A stretch of 7,325 nt of DNA from Thioalkalivibrio sp. (GCA_007136145.1 SLHN01000176.1:1-7325); one strand, 5' to 3'; positions 1-6,505 are shown, counted from the stretch's first letter. The notes: generated from the letters alone by a model not told the origin. Made by a program: numbers and translations.

Positions 1-454
1 CACGGGTGGCCGAGAAGATCGCGTCCACCTGCTGCATGGTCAGCGTCTCGACCGGGTTGTCCTTGTTCACGTACACCGCGATCATGTCGATCGCAACCGG
101 AACCAGCGTGGCCGGATAGCCATGGCGTTCCTCGAAGGAGCGCTGCTCGGAGTCACGCATCGGGCGGCTCATCGGCCCGAAGTTCGAGGTACCCTCGGTC
201 AGTGCCGGGGGGGCAGTCGAGGTGCCGGCACCCTGGATCTGGATGTTCACGTTCGGATAGTGATTCGCGAACTCTTCCGCCCACAGGGTCATCAGGTTGT
301 TCAGCGTGTCGGAACCGACCGAGCTCAGGTTGCCGGAGACCCCGGACACACGCTCGTAGCTCGGAAGGTTCGGATCGACGTCGGCGGTCGCCACTGAAAC
401 GGAAACGCCCAGGGCCGCGACAACGCCCAGGACCAGTGAATTCTTCATCGTCAT
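1..454 (-). CDS. pstS: Phosphate ABC transporter substrate-binding protein PstS (5' part, cut by window edge)
   Basis: Periplasmic phosphate-binding protein that delivers phosphate to the PstCAB importer. The first 151 residues are visible; the rest lies beyond the left edge. Residues 1-24 form a signal peptide (a short Lys-containing n-region, hydrophobic stretch LVLGVVAALGVSVSV, AxA-type cleavage VATA before DVDP). Residues 46-62 (SVGSDTLNNLMTLWAEEF) and 75-97 (GAGTST, APPALTEGTSNFGPMSR) are the conserved start and phosphate-binding loop of the PstS/PBP-like family; the later VAIDMIAVYVNKDNPV also fits. Three in-frame ATGs lie close together (460, 454, 448). I chose 454 because GAGGAA at 463-468 sits 8 nt upstream, whereas 460 would leave only 2 nt. 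The gene has its own Pho-box promoter at 532-587. A run of seven G at about 187-193 is in frame and gives the expected TAPPAL motif. pstCAB would be expected further left, but that is not visible. Confidence 0.95.
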   Translation of the reverse strand, partial: MTMKNSLVLGVVAALGVSVSVATADVDPNLPSYERVSGVSGNLSSVGSDTLNNLMTLWAEEFANHYPNVNIQIQGAGTSTAPPALTEGTSNFGPMSRPMRDSEQRSFEERHGYPATLVPVAIDMIAVYVNKDNPVETLTMQQVDAIFSATR

Positions 455-531
455 GATCATGATTCCTCAGTTGGAATGGTGGTCACGAACAGGGCAGGCG
501 TTCGAGCCAGTGCCGTTGATTCGCGGCGAGC

Positions 532-587
532 AGTATCACGCCCCTGGATCACAACGATATGACCATAATGTGACAAAAACATGACAG
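532..587 (-). promoter_or_regulatory. PhoB-dependent pstS promoter: four tandem Pho-box half-sites plus -10
   Basis: Reading the minus strand there are four 7-bp units repeated every 11 bp: CTGTCAT (587-581), TTGTCAC (576-570), TGGTCAT (565-559) and TTGTGAT (554-548). The first two match the E. coli Pho-box consensus (two TGTCA-type heptamers with a 4-bp spacer); the last two are more degenerate. A -10-like hexamer GATACT lies at 537-532, exactly 10 bp after the last unit, the spacing known for Pho promoters in which PhoB replaces a -35 element. The predicted transcription start is near 525, giving a leader of about 70 nt before pstS. The repeat geometry is seen directly; PhoB binding is inferred from the known consensus. 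Confidence 0.87.
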
Positions 588-601
588 GCGCCCCGGCCGT
601 C

Positions 602-1471
602 TCAACGATCGGACCCGCGGGATGCGAGCGGAACGCGTTCCGGCTCCGCCAGACGCACTTCATGGCGAACAAACTCGTTGACGCTGCCGAAGTTCTCGAT
701 CAGACGCAGTCGGTCCGGCAACAACGCTCGCCCTGACCAGGACCAGCCGCCAAGTTCCACGCGCATGCATCCAGGCGCGCCGAGCCCCCACAGTTCGATC
801 GCCGTCGGCCGGCCGGCAGGGTCCAGGAACAGGCGAACCTCCTGCCCCGTTGCCAGGACACGCCCTCGCCACGGCTCCTTCCCATCGGCGGCTCGCCAGT
901 CGATCGCATCATCGACAAACCAACCCCAGGGAACCATCGCCGTTTCACCGATCGCCTGCGCCTGAAGCGCCAGTTGCGATGGACCGAAGCCGGGCCGGTC
1001 GACCCGGTACAGACCAAACCACCAGTAGTGACTGCGCACCTGGCCATGTTCGACCTCGTGAATCTCGTCGATCCAGCCGAATGCCCGCAGACGCACCCGG
1101 CGGATCTGCGCCCACCAGCGTCCGGGAACACACCATGTCCGAGCTGACATCGACCGCTCCCGATCATCGCCGTCGTAGCGCAGCCAGCCCCCGGATCGCC
1201 AGGTCGCGGGGCTCACGATCAGGCCCGGACCCGACAGGCTATAAAGCAGTTTCCGCACCTGCTCGCCGGGAAACGTGGCGAATCGTTCAGCGGCATCCCG
1301 AGCACGCCCCGAATGGCAATGTTCCGCAACCGCCTGAAGGTAACGTGCCTCGACCTGAAGCCGGATCCGGCGCAGGCGCAGCCACAGCATTCCGACGACC
1401 AGCGCCAGAACCAGGGCCAGCGCGAATGCCCAGGCAACGACAAGCCACATTGAAGTCCAGTTGCCAGCCAT
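602..1471 (-). CDS. Single-pass membrane protein of unknown function (possibly DUF6544/DUF6920-like)
   Basis: A 289-residue protein that I do not confidently recognise. Residues 8-30 are one hydrophobic helix followed by LRLRRIRLQ, so by the positive-inside rule the large C-terminal part probably faces the cytoplasm. That soluble part is rich in Trp and Arg (RWWAQIRRVRLRAFGWIDEIHEV, SHYWWFGLYRV) and has a beta-rich look. The stretch around GFGPSQLALQAQAIGETAMVPWGWF loosely recalls uncharacterised DUF6544/DUF6920 proteins, but that is a weak memory-based match. No catalytic motif is visible. The ATG at 1471 is used because an in-frame stop lies nine codons upstream and no other start intervenes; its ribosome site is poor. 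It begins 38 bp after the FKBP gene on the same strand, so it is probably cotranscribed with it. It is followed by the pstS promoter, with no clear terminator between. Confidence 0.8.
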   Translation of the reverse strand: MAGNWTSMWLVVAWAFALALVLALVVGMLWLRLRRIRLQVEARYLQAVAEHCHSGRARDAAERFATFPGEQVRKLLYSLSGPGLIVSPATWRSGGWLRYDGDDRERSMSARTWCVPGRWWAQIRRVRLRAFGWIDEIHEVEHGQVRSHYWWFGLYRVDRPGFGPSQLALQAQAIGETAMVPWGWFVDDAIDWRAADGKEPWRGRVLATGQEVRLFLDPAGRPTAIELWGLGAPGCMRVELGGWSWSGRALLPDRLRLIENFGSVNEFVRHEVRLAEPERVPLASRGSDR

Positions 1472-1509
1472 GGTTTCGGCGCCCCGCCCGTCGATTCAAC
1501 CACCAGCCG

Positions 1510-2061
1510 TCAGCGCAGACCGGGCACCGGCTTTTCCCATTCCTCCGGCTCTGCCGACGGTTCCAGTTCCACGAGGGCGAGCAGCTCCAGTTCGAAAATC
1601 AGCGTCTCCTCCGGCCCGATCCGACCGCCACCGGGCCGGCCGTAGGCGAGTTCGGGAGGAATGACCACGCGCACATGCGACCCCACCGGGATCGATTCCA
1701 GCACCTGCCGCCATCCGGGAATCGTCTTCTCCACCGGCACCGTCGCAGGCTCGCCGCGGCGCCAGGAGTTCTCGAACTCCCGCCCATCGACATGCCAGCC
1801 CCGGTAATGCACGCTGACCCAGTCGTCGATCATCGGGACCGGGCCATCGCCGGTCCTGATCAACTCGACCTGCAAGCCATTGGGCATGGTCACGACTCCG
1901 GGCCGCTGCCGGTTCGATTCCCGGTATGCCGCGCCATCCTCGGCGTTCAGGTCGGCCAGCAGAATCTGGTCCTCGATCTGCTCGGGGGTCAGACCCATCG
2001 ACTGCGCGACGATGAACACCACGAACAGCGCCAGCAGGCTGAACAAAATTACCCGTAGCAT
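1510..2061 (-). CDS. Membrane-anchored FKBP-type peptidyl-prolyl cis-trans isomerase
   Basis: Catalyses cis-trans isomerisation of prolyl bonds and probably helps fold envelope proteins. The 183-residue protein starts with an uncleaved-looking hydrophobic anchor (residues 3-20, RVILFSLLALFVVFIVAQ) with no clear AxA cleavage site, placing the C-terminal domain in the periplasm. The FKBP domain spans about 60-165: NGLQVELIRTGDG, VHYRGWHVDGREFENS, TIPGWRQVLESIPVGSHVRVVIPPELAYG and EETLIFELELLAL are the usual FkpA/Mip/FklB-type segments, with the pocket residues Tyr86, Ile114, Trp117 and Tyr140 present. The usual FDSS is FENS here. A charged tail (EPSAEPEEWEKPVPGLR) follows the domain. The start at 2061 is preferred over a longer in-frame ATG at 2253, which would lie inside the upstream gene: GAGGGAG ends 5 nt before 2061. 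The upstream Sel1 gene stops only 10 bp before, its stop next to this ribosome site, which suggests translational coupling. Confidence 0.93.
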   Translation of the reverse strand: MLRVILFSLLALFVVFIVAQSMGLTPEQIEDQILLADLNAEDGAAYRESNRQRPGVVTMPNGLQVELIRTGDGPVPMIDDWVSVHYRGWHVDGREFENSWRRGEPATVPVEKTIPGWRQVLESIPVGSHVRVVIPPELAYGRPGGGRIGPEETLIFELELLALVELEPSAEPEEWEKPVPGLR

Positions 2062-2071
2062 CCCGGCTCCC

Positions 2072-2962
2072 TCAACGCTGTTCCAGTGCCCACTCGACGG
2101 CGAGCCGACGAGCCTCTTGCACCGCCTCCGGCTCGAGCTCCTGCTCCAACACCAGGCGCAGATCCTCGCCCATGCGATCGCCGTTTGCCGCAGCCAGATT
2201 GGCCCATTTCGACGCCTGCACCAGGTTGCGCTCGACACCACGGCCCTCGGCAAACATCAGCGCCAGCCAGCCCTGCATGCGCGAGTCTCCCGATTCCGCG
2301 CCGATCCGCGTGTAGTAGGCCGCCATGTCGTCCTCGACCGGATGCGCGCCAATCCCCTCGATGAAAAGACGGGCCAGAAAATACGAAGCCAGTTCGAAGC
2401 CCTCGTCGAGCGCGACTTCGAGCAGTTCCCGGGCCTCGAACACCGATTCCGGATTCAGACCACCCTGCGCGTCGGCGATCAATACCGAAGCCCAGGCGAT
2501 TCGAGCCGGCCCATGCCCGGCGTCGATAGCGTGGCGGAACCAGTGCTCGGCCAGATCGCGATTGCTGTCGACGCCCTGCCCGCCCAGATACATCCAGCCC
2601 AGTTTGACCGCGAAATCGTCGGCACCCGCCATTGCCGCCCGGCCATACCACTTGGCGGCCTTGCCGCCATCGCGCGGCACCCCGTGTCCCTCTTCGTGGA
2701 TCCAGCCGAGATAGGCCATTGCGGTTGACGATCCCGAATCAGCCGCTTCGGCGAAAGCGTCCCGGGCCGCGCTCCAGTCCGGTGGATCCTGGGCCATATG
2801 AACATGAGCGCGCGCCTCCGGATCGTCCACGGACTGCATGCCCGAAGGCTCCGCGGCAGCCGCGGTGGAGAAGAAAACGACAGCCAGCGACAACCGCCAC
2901 CGCCACGCACCGGTCATCGTCTTCTGGCCGCGCCAGGCCATCGGATTCCAGGAAAAGAACAT
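2072..2962 (-). CDS. Secreted Sel1-like repeat (SLR/TPR) protein
   Basis: A 296-residue protein built from alpha-helical Sel1 repeats, which in other proteins act as protein-binding scaffolds; the partner here is unknown. About five repeats are visible at residues 78-112 (AMAYLGWIHEEGHGV), 116-148 (AVKLGWMYLGGQGV), 150-188 (degenerate), 190-224 (ASYFLARLFIEGIGA) and 227-262 (MQGWLALMFAEGRGV). The N-terminus looks like a signal peptide: RWRLSLAVVFFSTAAAA followed by EPS, with cleavage near residue 37. Several in-frame ATGs exist (2995, 2962, 2941, 2917). I favour 2962, which has GGAG 7 nt upstream; 2917 would give a more compact signal peptide but a poorer ribosome site. It starts 54 bp after phoR and ends 10 bp before the FKBP gene, so it looks like part of the phoBR transcript. 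A role in the phosphate response is suggested by position only. Confidence 0.9.
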   Translation of the reverse strand: MFFSWNPMAWRGQKTMTGAWRWRLSLAVVFFSTAAAAEPSGMQSVDDPEARAHVHMAQDPPDWSAARDAFAEAADSGSSTAMAYLGWIHEEGHGVPRDGGKAAKWYGRAAMAGADDFAVKLGWMYLGGQGVDSNRDLAEHWFRHAIDAGHGPARIAWASVLIADAQGGLNPESVFEARELLEVALDEGFELASYFLARLFIEGIGAHPVEDDMAAYYTRIGAESGDSRMQGWLALMFAEGRGVERNLVQASKWANLAAANGDRMGEDLRLVLEQELEPEAVQEARRLAVEWALEQR

Positions 2963-3016
2963 CAGCACACTCCAGGCTTCAGATTTGCTTCGCATCGGGA
3001 CCGGTCGGCACCAGCA

Positions 3017-4378
3017 CTACCGGTTCACAACTTCGTCACCTGCCGCGGCCGGCGGTTTGAGCGGCTGCCGCAAGCTCCGCGTCGGGAAACGGCAGGTGAA
3101 CCTGCTGCCCTCGCCGGGTTTGCTGTCGATCTTGAGTTGAGCACCATGACGCATCAGTACGTGCTTGACGATCGCCAGACCCAGGCCTGTGCCTCCGCGA
3201 CTTTTCGAACGCCCGTTGTCGACGCGGTAGAAGCGCTCGGTCAGACGATCGATATGTTGCGCGGCGATGCCGATACCCGTATCGGCAACCTCGAAATACC
3301 CGCCCGCCGAATCCGCGAACCAGCGCACATGGATCCGACCTCCCTCCGGCGTGTAGTGCACGGCGTTGAACACGAGATTCGCGAAGGCGCTGCGCAGTTC
3401 CCTCTCGTTCCCCAGCAGCGACAGCCCAGGGGTGGCGTCGAGATCGATCTGATGATGCCGGTCACCCGAGAGAAGCCGGGCCTCCTCGACCACACCGTCC
3501 AGCATTGCCGGGACGTCCACCCAATCCCCAGCCCGCGGGCCGTCACCGGTCTCCAGCCGGGAGAGCAGCAGAAGATCATCGACGAGGTGTTTCATGCGTT
3601 CGGCCTGTTCCCTGAGCAATTGCACCGAGCGGGTCAGTTCCGGGTAATCGCTGATTTCGTCCTCCAACGTCTCGGTCACACCGTAAACGACGGTCAGCGG
3701 GGTCCGGAGTTCGTGCGATACGTTGGCGACGAAATCACTGCGCATGGTTTCCAGGCGCCGTAGCGCCGTCGTATCCCGGGCCAGAAGCAGGTGACGCTTC
3801 TTCGCATACGGAATCAACCGAACCTCGAGCCACAGCCGCCCATCCACTGGCGAAGGCAGCGACAGCGAACGCGCTTCGCGCGAATACCGCGCCAGGAAAG
3901 CGACGAATTCCGGATGCCGGAAGATATTGCTGATCCGCTGTCCTTCGTCGCGTGGCCACTGCAGCCCAAGCATTTGCCGGGCCGCCTGATTGCACCAATC
4001 GATACGGAAATCGCTGCGCAGAACGACGGTCGCATCGGGCATGGCCCGGATTGAATCACGGTAGTTTCGCACCAGGCTACGGCGCTGTTTGTCGCGATCG
4101 CGGGCGCGCCGGCGCATGCGGTGCAAGCCATCGAAGATCTCTCCCCAGAGGCCGGCCGACTGGGGTGGATCCAGCTTCCGCGTCAACCGCAGCCAGTGCT
4201 CCAGGCGACGCAGATTCACGAAGTCCCAGACGAGCACGCCAGTGGCCGCCAGCAGGAGCACGAGCAGCCACTGTCCCGTGCCCCAGCCGATCAGCAGCAG
4301 TGCCACCAGGGCAAGCACGAACCTGGCATAGGCCGCGGGCCAGGGATTGCGGGGCTTCATCTCGGGTCGCAAGGGCAT
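3017..4378 (-). CDS. phoR: Phosphate regulon sensor histidine kinase PhoR
   Basis: Inner-membrane kinase/phosphatase for PhoB that reads phosphate supply through the Pst transporter. The 453-residue protein has the standard PhoR layout: two closely spaced N-terminal helices (about 18-32 and 36-52) with almost no periplasmic loop; a charged linker; a PAS domain at about 105-205 (MPDATVVLRSDFRIDWCNQAA); a HisKA domain with FVANVSHELRTPLTVVYG, phospho-acceptor His222; and a HATPase_c domain with N box LVFNAVHYTP (Asn338), G1 box DTGIGI (367-371), F box RFYRVD and G2 box GGTGLGLAI. All key residues are intact. An in-frame stop lies immediately upstream of the ATG at 4378, so the start is 4378 or the second ATG at 4360; neither has a strong ribosome site. 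It follows phoB by 51 bp and is presumably read from the phoB promoter. The short loop fits the view that PhoR does not bind phosphate itself. Confidence 0.97.
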   Translation of the reverse strand: MPLRPEMKPRNPWPAAYARFVLALVALLLIGWGTGQWLLVLLLAATGVLVWDFVNLRRLEHWLRLTRKLDPPQSAGLWGEIFDGLHRMRRRARDRDKQRRSLVRNYRDSIRAMPDATVVLRSDFRIDWCNQAARQMLGLQWPRDEGQRISNIFRHPEFVAFLARYSREARSLSLPSPVDGRLWLEVRLIPYAKKRHLLLARDTTALRRLETMRSDFVANVSHELRTPLTVVYGVTETLEDEISDYPELTRSVQLLREQAERMKHLVDDLLLLSRLETGDGPRAGDWVDVPAMLDGVVEEARLLSGDRHHQIDLDATPGLSLLGNERELRSAFANLVFNAVHYTPEGGRIHVRWFADSAGGYFEVADTGIGIAAQHIDRLTERFYRVDNGRSKSRGGTGLGLAIVKHVLMRHGAQLKIDSKPGEGSRFTCRFPTRSLRQPLKPPAAAGDEVVNR

Positions 4379-4429
4379 TCATCCATGGCCGCCGGGGCAA
4401 TCGATGCACCCGACAGGAACGGGAGCGTA

Positions 4430-5119
4430 TCAGCGCTGCGGTGAGAACCGATAGCCGGCGCCGCGAATCGTCTGCACCAGGCCATCGTGTCCGGAATCGG
4501 CAAGTGCCATGCGCAGCCGGCGAATATGCACATCAACCGTGCGTTCCTCGACATAAACGTTGGTCCCCCATACGTTATCGAGTAACTGACCCCGGGTGAA
4601 CACTCGATCCTGATGAGTCAGGAAAAAATGCAGCAGCCGATACTCGGTCGGCCCCATGTCGAGAGTATTGCCATGCACCGTGACCCGATGACTGACCGGG
4701 TCCAGGCGCAACCCTTCGACCTCGACGGGTTCGTCGCTGGTCGTCGGCGACGTGCGCCGCAGGACAGCCCGGATGCGAGCGATCAGTTCACGCGGCGAGA
4801 ACGGCTTGGTCACGTAGTCGTCGGCTCCGACTTCGAGTCCGCGAACACGATCCTCCTCCTCGCCACGTGCGGTAAGCATGATGATCGGAATGCTGCGAGT
4901 ATGCGGTGCGTTCTTCAGATCGCGCGCCCAGTCGACGCCGCTGACATCGGGAAGCATCCAGTCGAGCAGGATCAGGTCCGGGACCCGTTCCAGCAGGGAA
5001 TGTCGAGCCTGCCGTACATCCGTGGCTTCAGTCACGTCGAACCCCGCTTTCTGCAGGGGCAGCGACAGGACTTCCCGCACGGCAGTGTCGTCTTCGACCA
5101 GGAGAATATGGATGCTCAT
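4430..5119 (-). CDS. phoB: Phosphate regulon response regulator PhoB
   Basis: OmpR/PhoB-family transcription activator that binds Pho boxes when phosphorylated by PhoR. The receiver domain (about 1-122) has acidic pocket residues Glu9 and Asp10, phospho-acceptor Asp53 in LILLDWMLPD, Thr83 and Lys105 (KPFSPREL). The winged-helix DNA-binding domain (about 130-227) carries EYRLLHFFLTHQDRVFTRGQLLDNVWG and RTVDVHIRRLRMAL, ending in the typical TIRGAGYRF. The first in-frame ATG is at 5149 and would add ten residues (MAADSKADNL). I prefer 5119: it gives 229 residues starting at MSIHILLVEDD, the same length as E. coli PhoB, and the 5149 ATG overlaps the predicted -10 element and so lies upstream of the predicted transcript start. 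The ribosome site for 5119 is weak. The promoter carries Pho-box repeats, implying positive autoregulation. Confidence 0.97.
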   Translation of the reverse strand: MSIHILLVEDDTAVREVLSLPLQKAGFDVTEATDVRQARHSLLERVPDLILLDWMLPDVSGVDWARDLKNAPHTRSIPIIMLTARGEEEDRVRGLEVGADDYVTKPFSPRELIARIRAVLRRTSPTTSDEPVEVEGLRLDPVSHRVTVHGNTLDMGPTEYRLLHFFLTHQDRVFTRGQLLDNVWGTNVYVEERTVDVHIRRLRMALADSGHDGLVQTIRGAGYRFSPQR

Positions 5120-5147
5120 CAGGTTGTCCGCTTTCGAATCCGCCGCC

Positions 5148-5181
5148 ATTAGATAACAGTGACGTTACACAAAGGTTACAG
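5148..5181 (-). promoter_or_regulatory. PhoB-autoregulated phoBR promoter: three tandem Pho-box half-sites plus -10
   Basis: On the minus strand three 7-bp units recur every 11 bp: CTGTAAC (5181-5175), GTGTAAC (5170-5164) and CTGTTAT (5159-5153). They are TGTAAC/TGTTAT variants of the Pho half-site. A hexamer TCTAAT (5153-5148; 5 of 6 to TATAAT) lies exactly 10 bp after the second unit, the spacing of PhoB-activated promoters. The third unit therefore abuts the -10, sharing its base at 5153. The predicted start of transcription is near 5141, upstream of the favoured phoB start at 5119 but downstream of the ATG at 5149. The repeat geometry is seen directly; binding is inferred. Confidence 0.8.
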
Positions 5182-5539
5182 CAAACCGCCAAGGCGCTTC
5201 GCGAATGATCGCTATACCATTCGTGGCGATGCTCGCGGAACCGGCGCGCCCGGGTCTGAAACTCAAGTCTGGACTTCAAGCGTCGGACACGGCATCGTCC
5301 CGGCCTCTCCCGGACCTCGCGATCCAGGCGCTGCTGATCGCGTTCCCCGGCGTCGCTCTCTGGCTGCCCGAAGCGATCGGATGGTAGGTCCGCGCCCGAC
5401 CAAACCGATTGCACGGAGTGCTCAGGCGAGAGCCGATGTGCATGGTTCACGGGCGGGTCACATCCACCACTCTCTCCAGGAATAAGACAACCCCACAGGC
5501 ATCCAAGGCGGTTGCCGGAAACCAGCAGTGATCAAGCGA
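5182..5539. other. Intergenic region between phoB promoter and TDT transporter gene
   Basis: A stretch of about 360 bp without a confident gene. Apart from the possible TRAP-permease relic at 5205-5387, I see no RNA gene, clear intrinsic terminator or mobile-element end. A short inverted repeat (TGATC GCTT GATCA, about 5530-5543) overlaps the stop codon of the transporter gene but lacks a T tract. The weak 11-bp-spaced pair GGTTCAC/GGGTCAC at 5444-5461 on the plus strand has no gene downstream of it. Confidence 0.5.
5205..5387 (+). pseudogene. Possible relic of a TRAP transporter large-permease C-terminus (60-codon plus-strand ORF)
   Basis: A 60-codon ORF on the strand opposite to all other genes. 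Its end, DLAIQALLIAFPGVALWLPEAIGW followed by a stop, is reminiscent of the last membrane segment of DctM-type TRAP large permeases, which commonly end in a hydrophobic run with FPxxxLWLP. The start IPFVAM also recalls the segment that precedes that helix, but here the two are separated by a polar stretch that intact permeases would not have there. There is no ribosome site for the ATG at 5205 and no upstream permease sequence. Most likely this is a decayed remnant, or a chance ORF; the similarity is from memory and was not checked by alignment. Confidence 0.3.
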
Positions 5540-6505
5540 TCAGGGGTCTTCAGCGCGGCAGAAGTCACCCAGGATTCCGGCGCGCACGGTCATGAACAGG
5601 AAGACCAGCACCAGCACGGCGACGAACAGCAACAGGGCCAGGCCCGCCCAGAGGTAGGCGATATGGTCGGTCCACTCGGCCATTTCCATCAGGGCGATGC
5701 TCATTGCCGCAAGCGGGAAGGTGTAGGACCAGTTCGCCAGCGAAAACGGGACCTGCGCCTGCCCACGTACGCGGGTAAACAGCAGGATCGTCAGAAACAA
5801 CGCAATGAAGAAAAGAATCCGGGCGAAGCCATCCAGCCCGTCGGTCAGGCGGACGTAGGCGACGAAACCCACCGCGGGCGGCGCGATCAGGATGTACAGC
5901 GTCGGCAGAACGCGGGCGGCCAGCGGCTCGTGGAACAGGATGCGATAGAAGACGATCGTCATCAGAATCGCCCAGAACAACATGCCGATGCTGAAGAAGA
6001 ACCACCCCACCTCGACGAACCCGAACGCCACTGCCGGAATCGGGATCAGCATGTTGCCCATCGCGGGAATGAACCACGCCGGGTTGACCTGTGTGATCGC
6101 GAAGCGCGCGTGGTGCATCCAGAAATTCACGACCAGAATCGTCACGATCAGATGGAAGCTGGCGCCGAGAGCGAAGATCCCCAGTGCCGGCCGCGGCTCG
6201 TGGACCCGCAGGATCATGCTCATCAGCACGATGGAGATCGAGATCGCCGCGAGGTAATTCAGCCGGACCGGGTGGCGCAGATCAATGATCGTCTCGGCGG
6301 GATAACGCACGGCCTTGAAAATGAACAGCATGCCGAGCAGGAAGAAGACCAGCCAGGCAAGCATCAATACTGGCTCGCCAAGCCAGGTCGGCCCCCCGTA
6401 ATCACCCCAGTTGCGCAGTCCCAGCCCCAGCCCCGCGATCCCCATTACCAACGCAAATATCGATAGTGGAAAGTGCTCCACACAGTCGCGAAAAGACCTC
6501 GCCAT
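5540..6505 (-). CDS. TehA/SLAC1-type anion channel or C4-dicarboxylate transporter (TDT family)
   Basis: Integral inner-membrane protein of 321 residues, the usual length of the TDT (tellurite-resistance/dicarboxylate transporter) family, with about ten hydrophobic helices. Family-like features are the opening FPLSIFALVMGIAGLGLGLR (12-31), NPAWFIPAMGNMLIPIPAVAFG (141-162), FFFSIGMLFWAILMTIVFYRILFHEPLAARVLPTLYILIAPPAVGF (169-214) and FSLANWSYTFPLAAMSIAL (254-272). The last is probably the ninth helix, which in H. influenzae TehA carries the pore-gating Phe; Phe263 here is a candidate equivalent. Substrate cannot be told from sequence. The start at 6505 has GGAG 6 nt upstream; an ATG at 6517 is the alternative, and the in-frame ATG at 6727 would prepend about 74 residues with no coding character. 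It lies between phoX and phoB on the same strand but behind the phoX terminator, so it probably has its own promoter; no Pho box was found upstream. Confidence 0.9.
   Translation of the reverse strand: MARSFRDCVEHFPLSIFALVMGIAGLGLGLRNWGDYGGPTWLGEPVLMLAWLVFFLLGMLFIFKAVRYPAETIIDLRHPVRLNYLAAISISIVLMSMILRVHEPRPALGIFALGASFHLIVTILVVNFWMHHARFAITQVNPAWFIPAMGNMLIPIPAVAFGFVEVGWFFFSIGMLFWAILMTIVFYRILFHEPLAARVLPTLYILIAPPAVGFVAYVRLTDGLDGFARILFFIALFLTILLFTRVRGQAQVPFSLANWSYTFPLAAMSIALMEMAEWTDHIAYLWAGLALLLFVAVLVLVFLFMTVRAGILGDFCRAEDP

Noticed and set aside
122..456. Plus-strand ORFs of 91 and 84 codons over pstS
   Set aside because: They lie opposite a clearly coding pstS frame, and their Arg/Pro/Ser-rich sequences are typical antisense shadows in GC-rich DNA.
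850..2058. 402-codon plus-strand ORF spanning the unknown-protein and FKBP genes
   Set aside because: It covers two genes on the other strand, one of them a clear FKBP; its His/Pro/Arg-rich product matches no family and is a GC-driven shadow.
2061..2253. Longer 247-residue start for the FKBP gene
   Set aside because: The extra 64 codons overlap the Sel1 gene and read as low-complexity out-of-frame sequence, while 2061 has a good ribosome site and begins directly with a membrane anchor.
5444..5461. GGTTCAC/GGGTCAC pair with 11-bp spacing on the plus strand, a weak Pho-box look-alike
   Set aside because: Only two imperfect units, no -10 at the right distance, and no plus-strand gene downstream.
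5425..5470. GAGCCG...GGTTC segment loosely recalling group II intron domain V
   Set aside because: The stem does not pair as domain V requires, and there is no reverse transcriptase or other intron sequence nearby.
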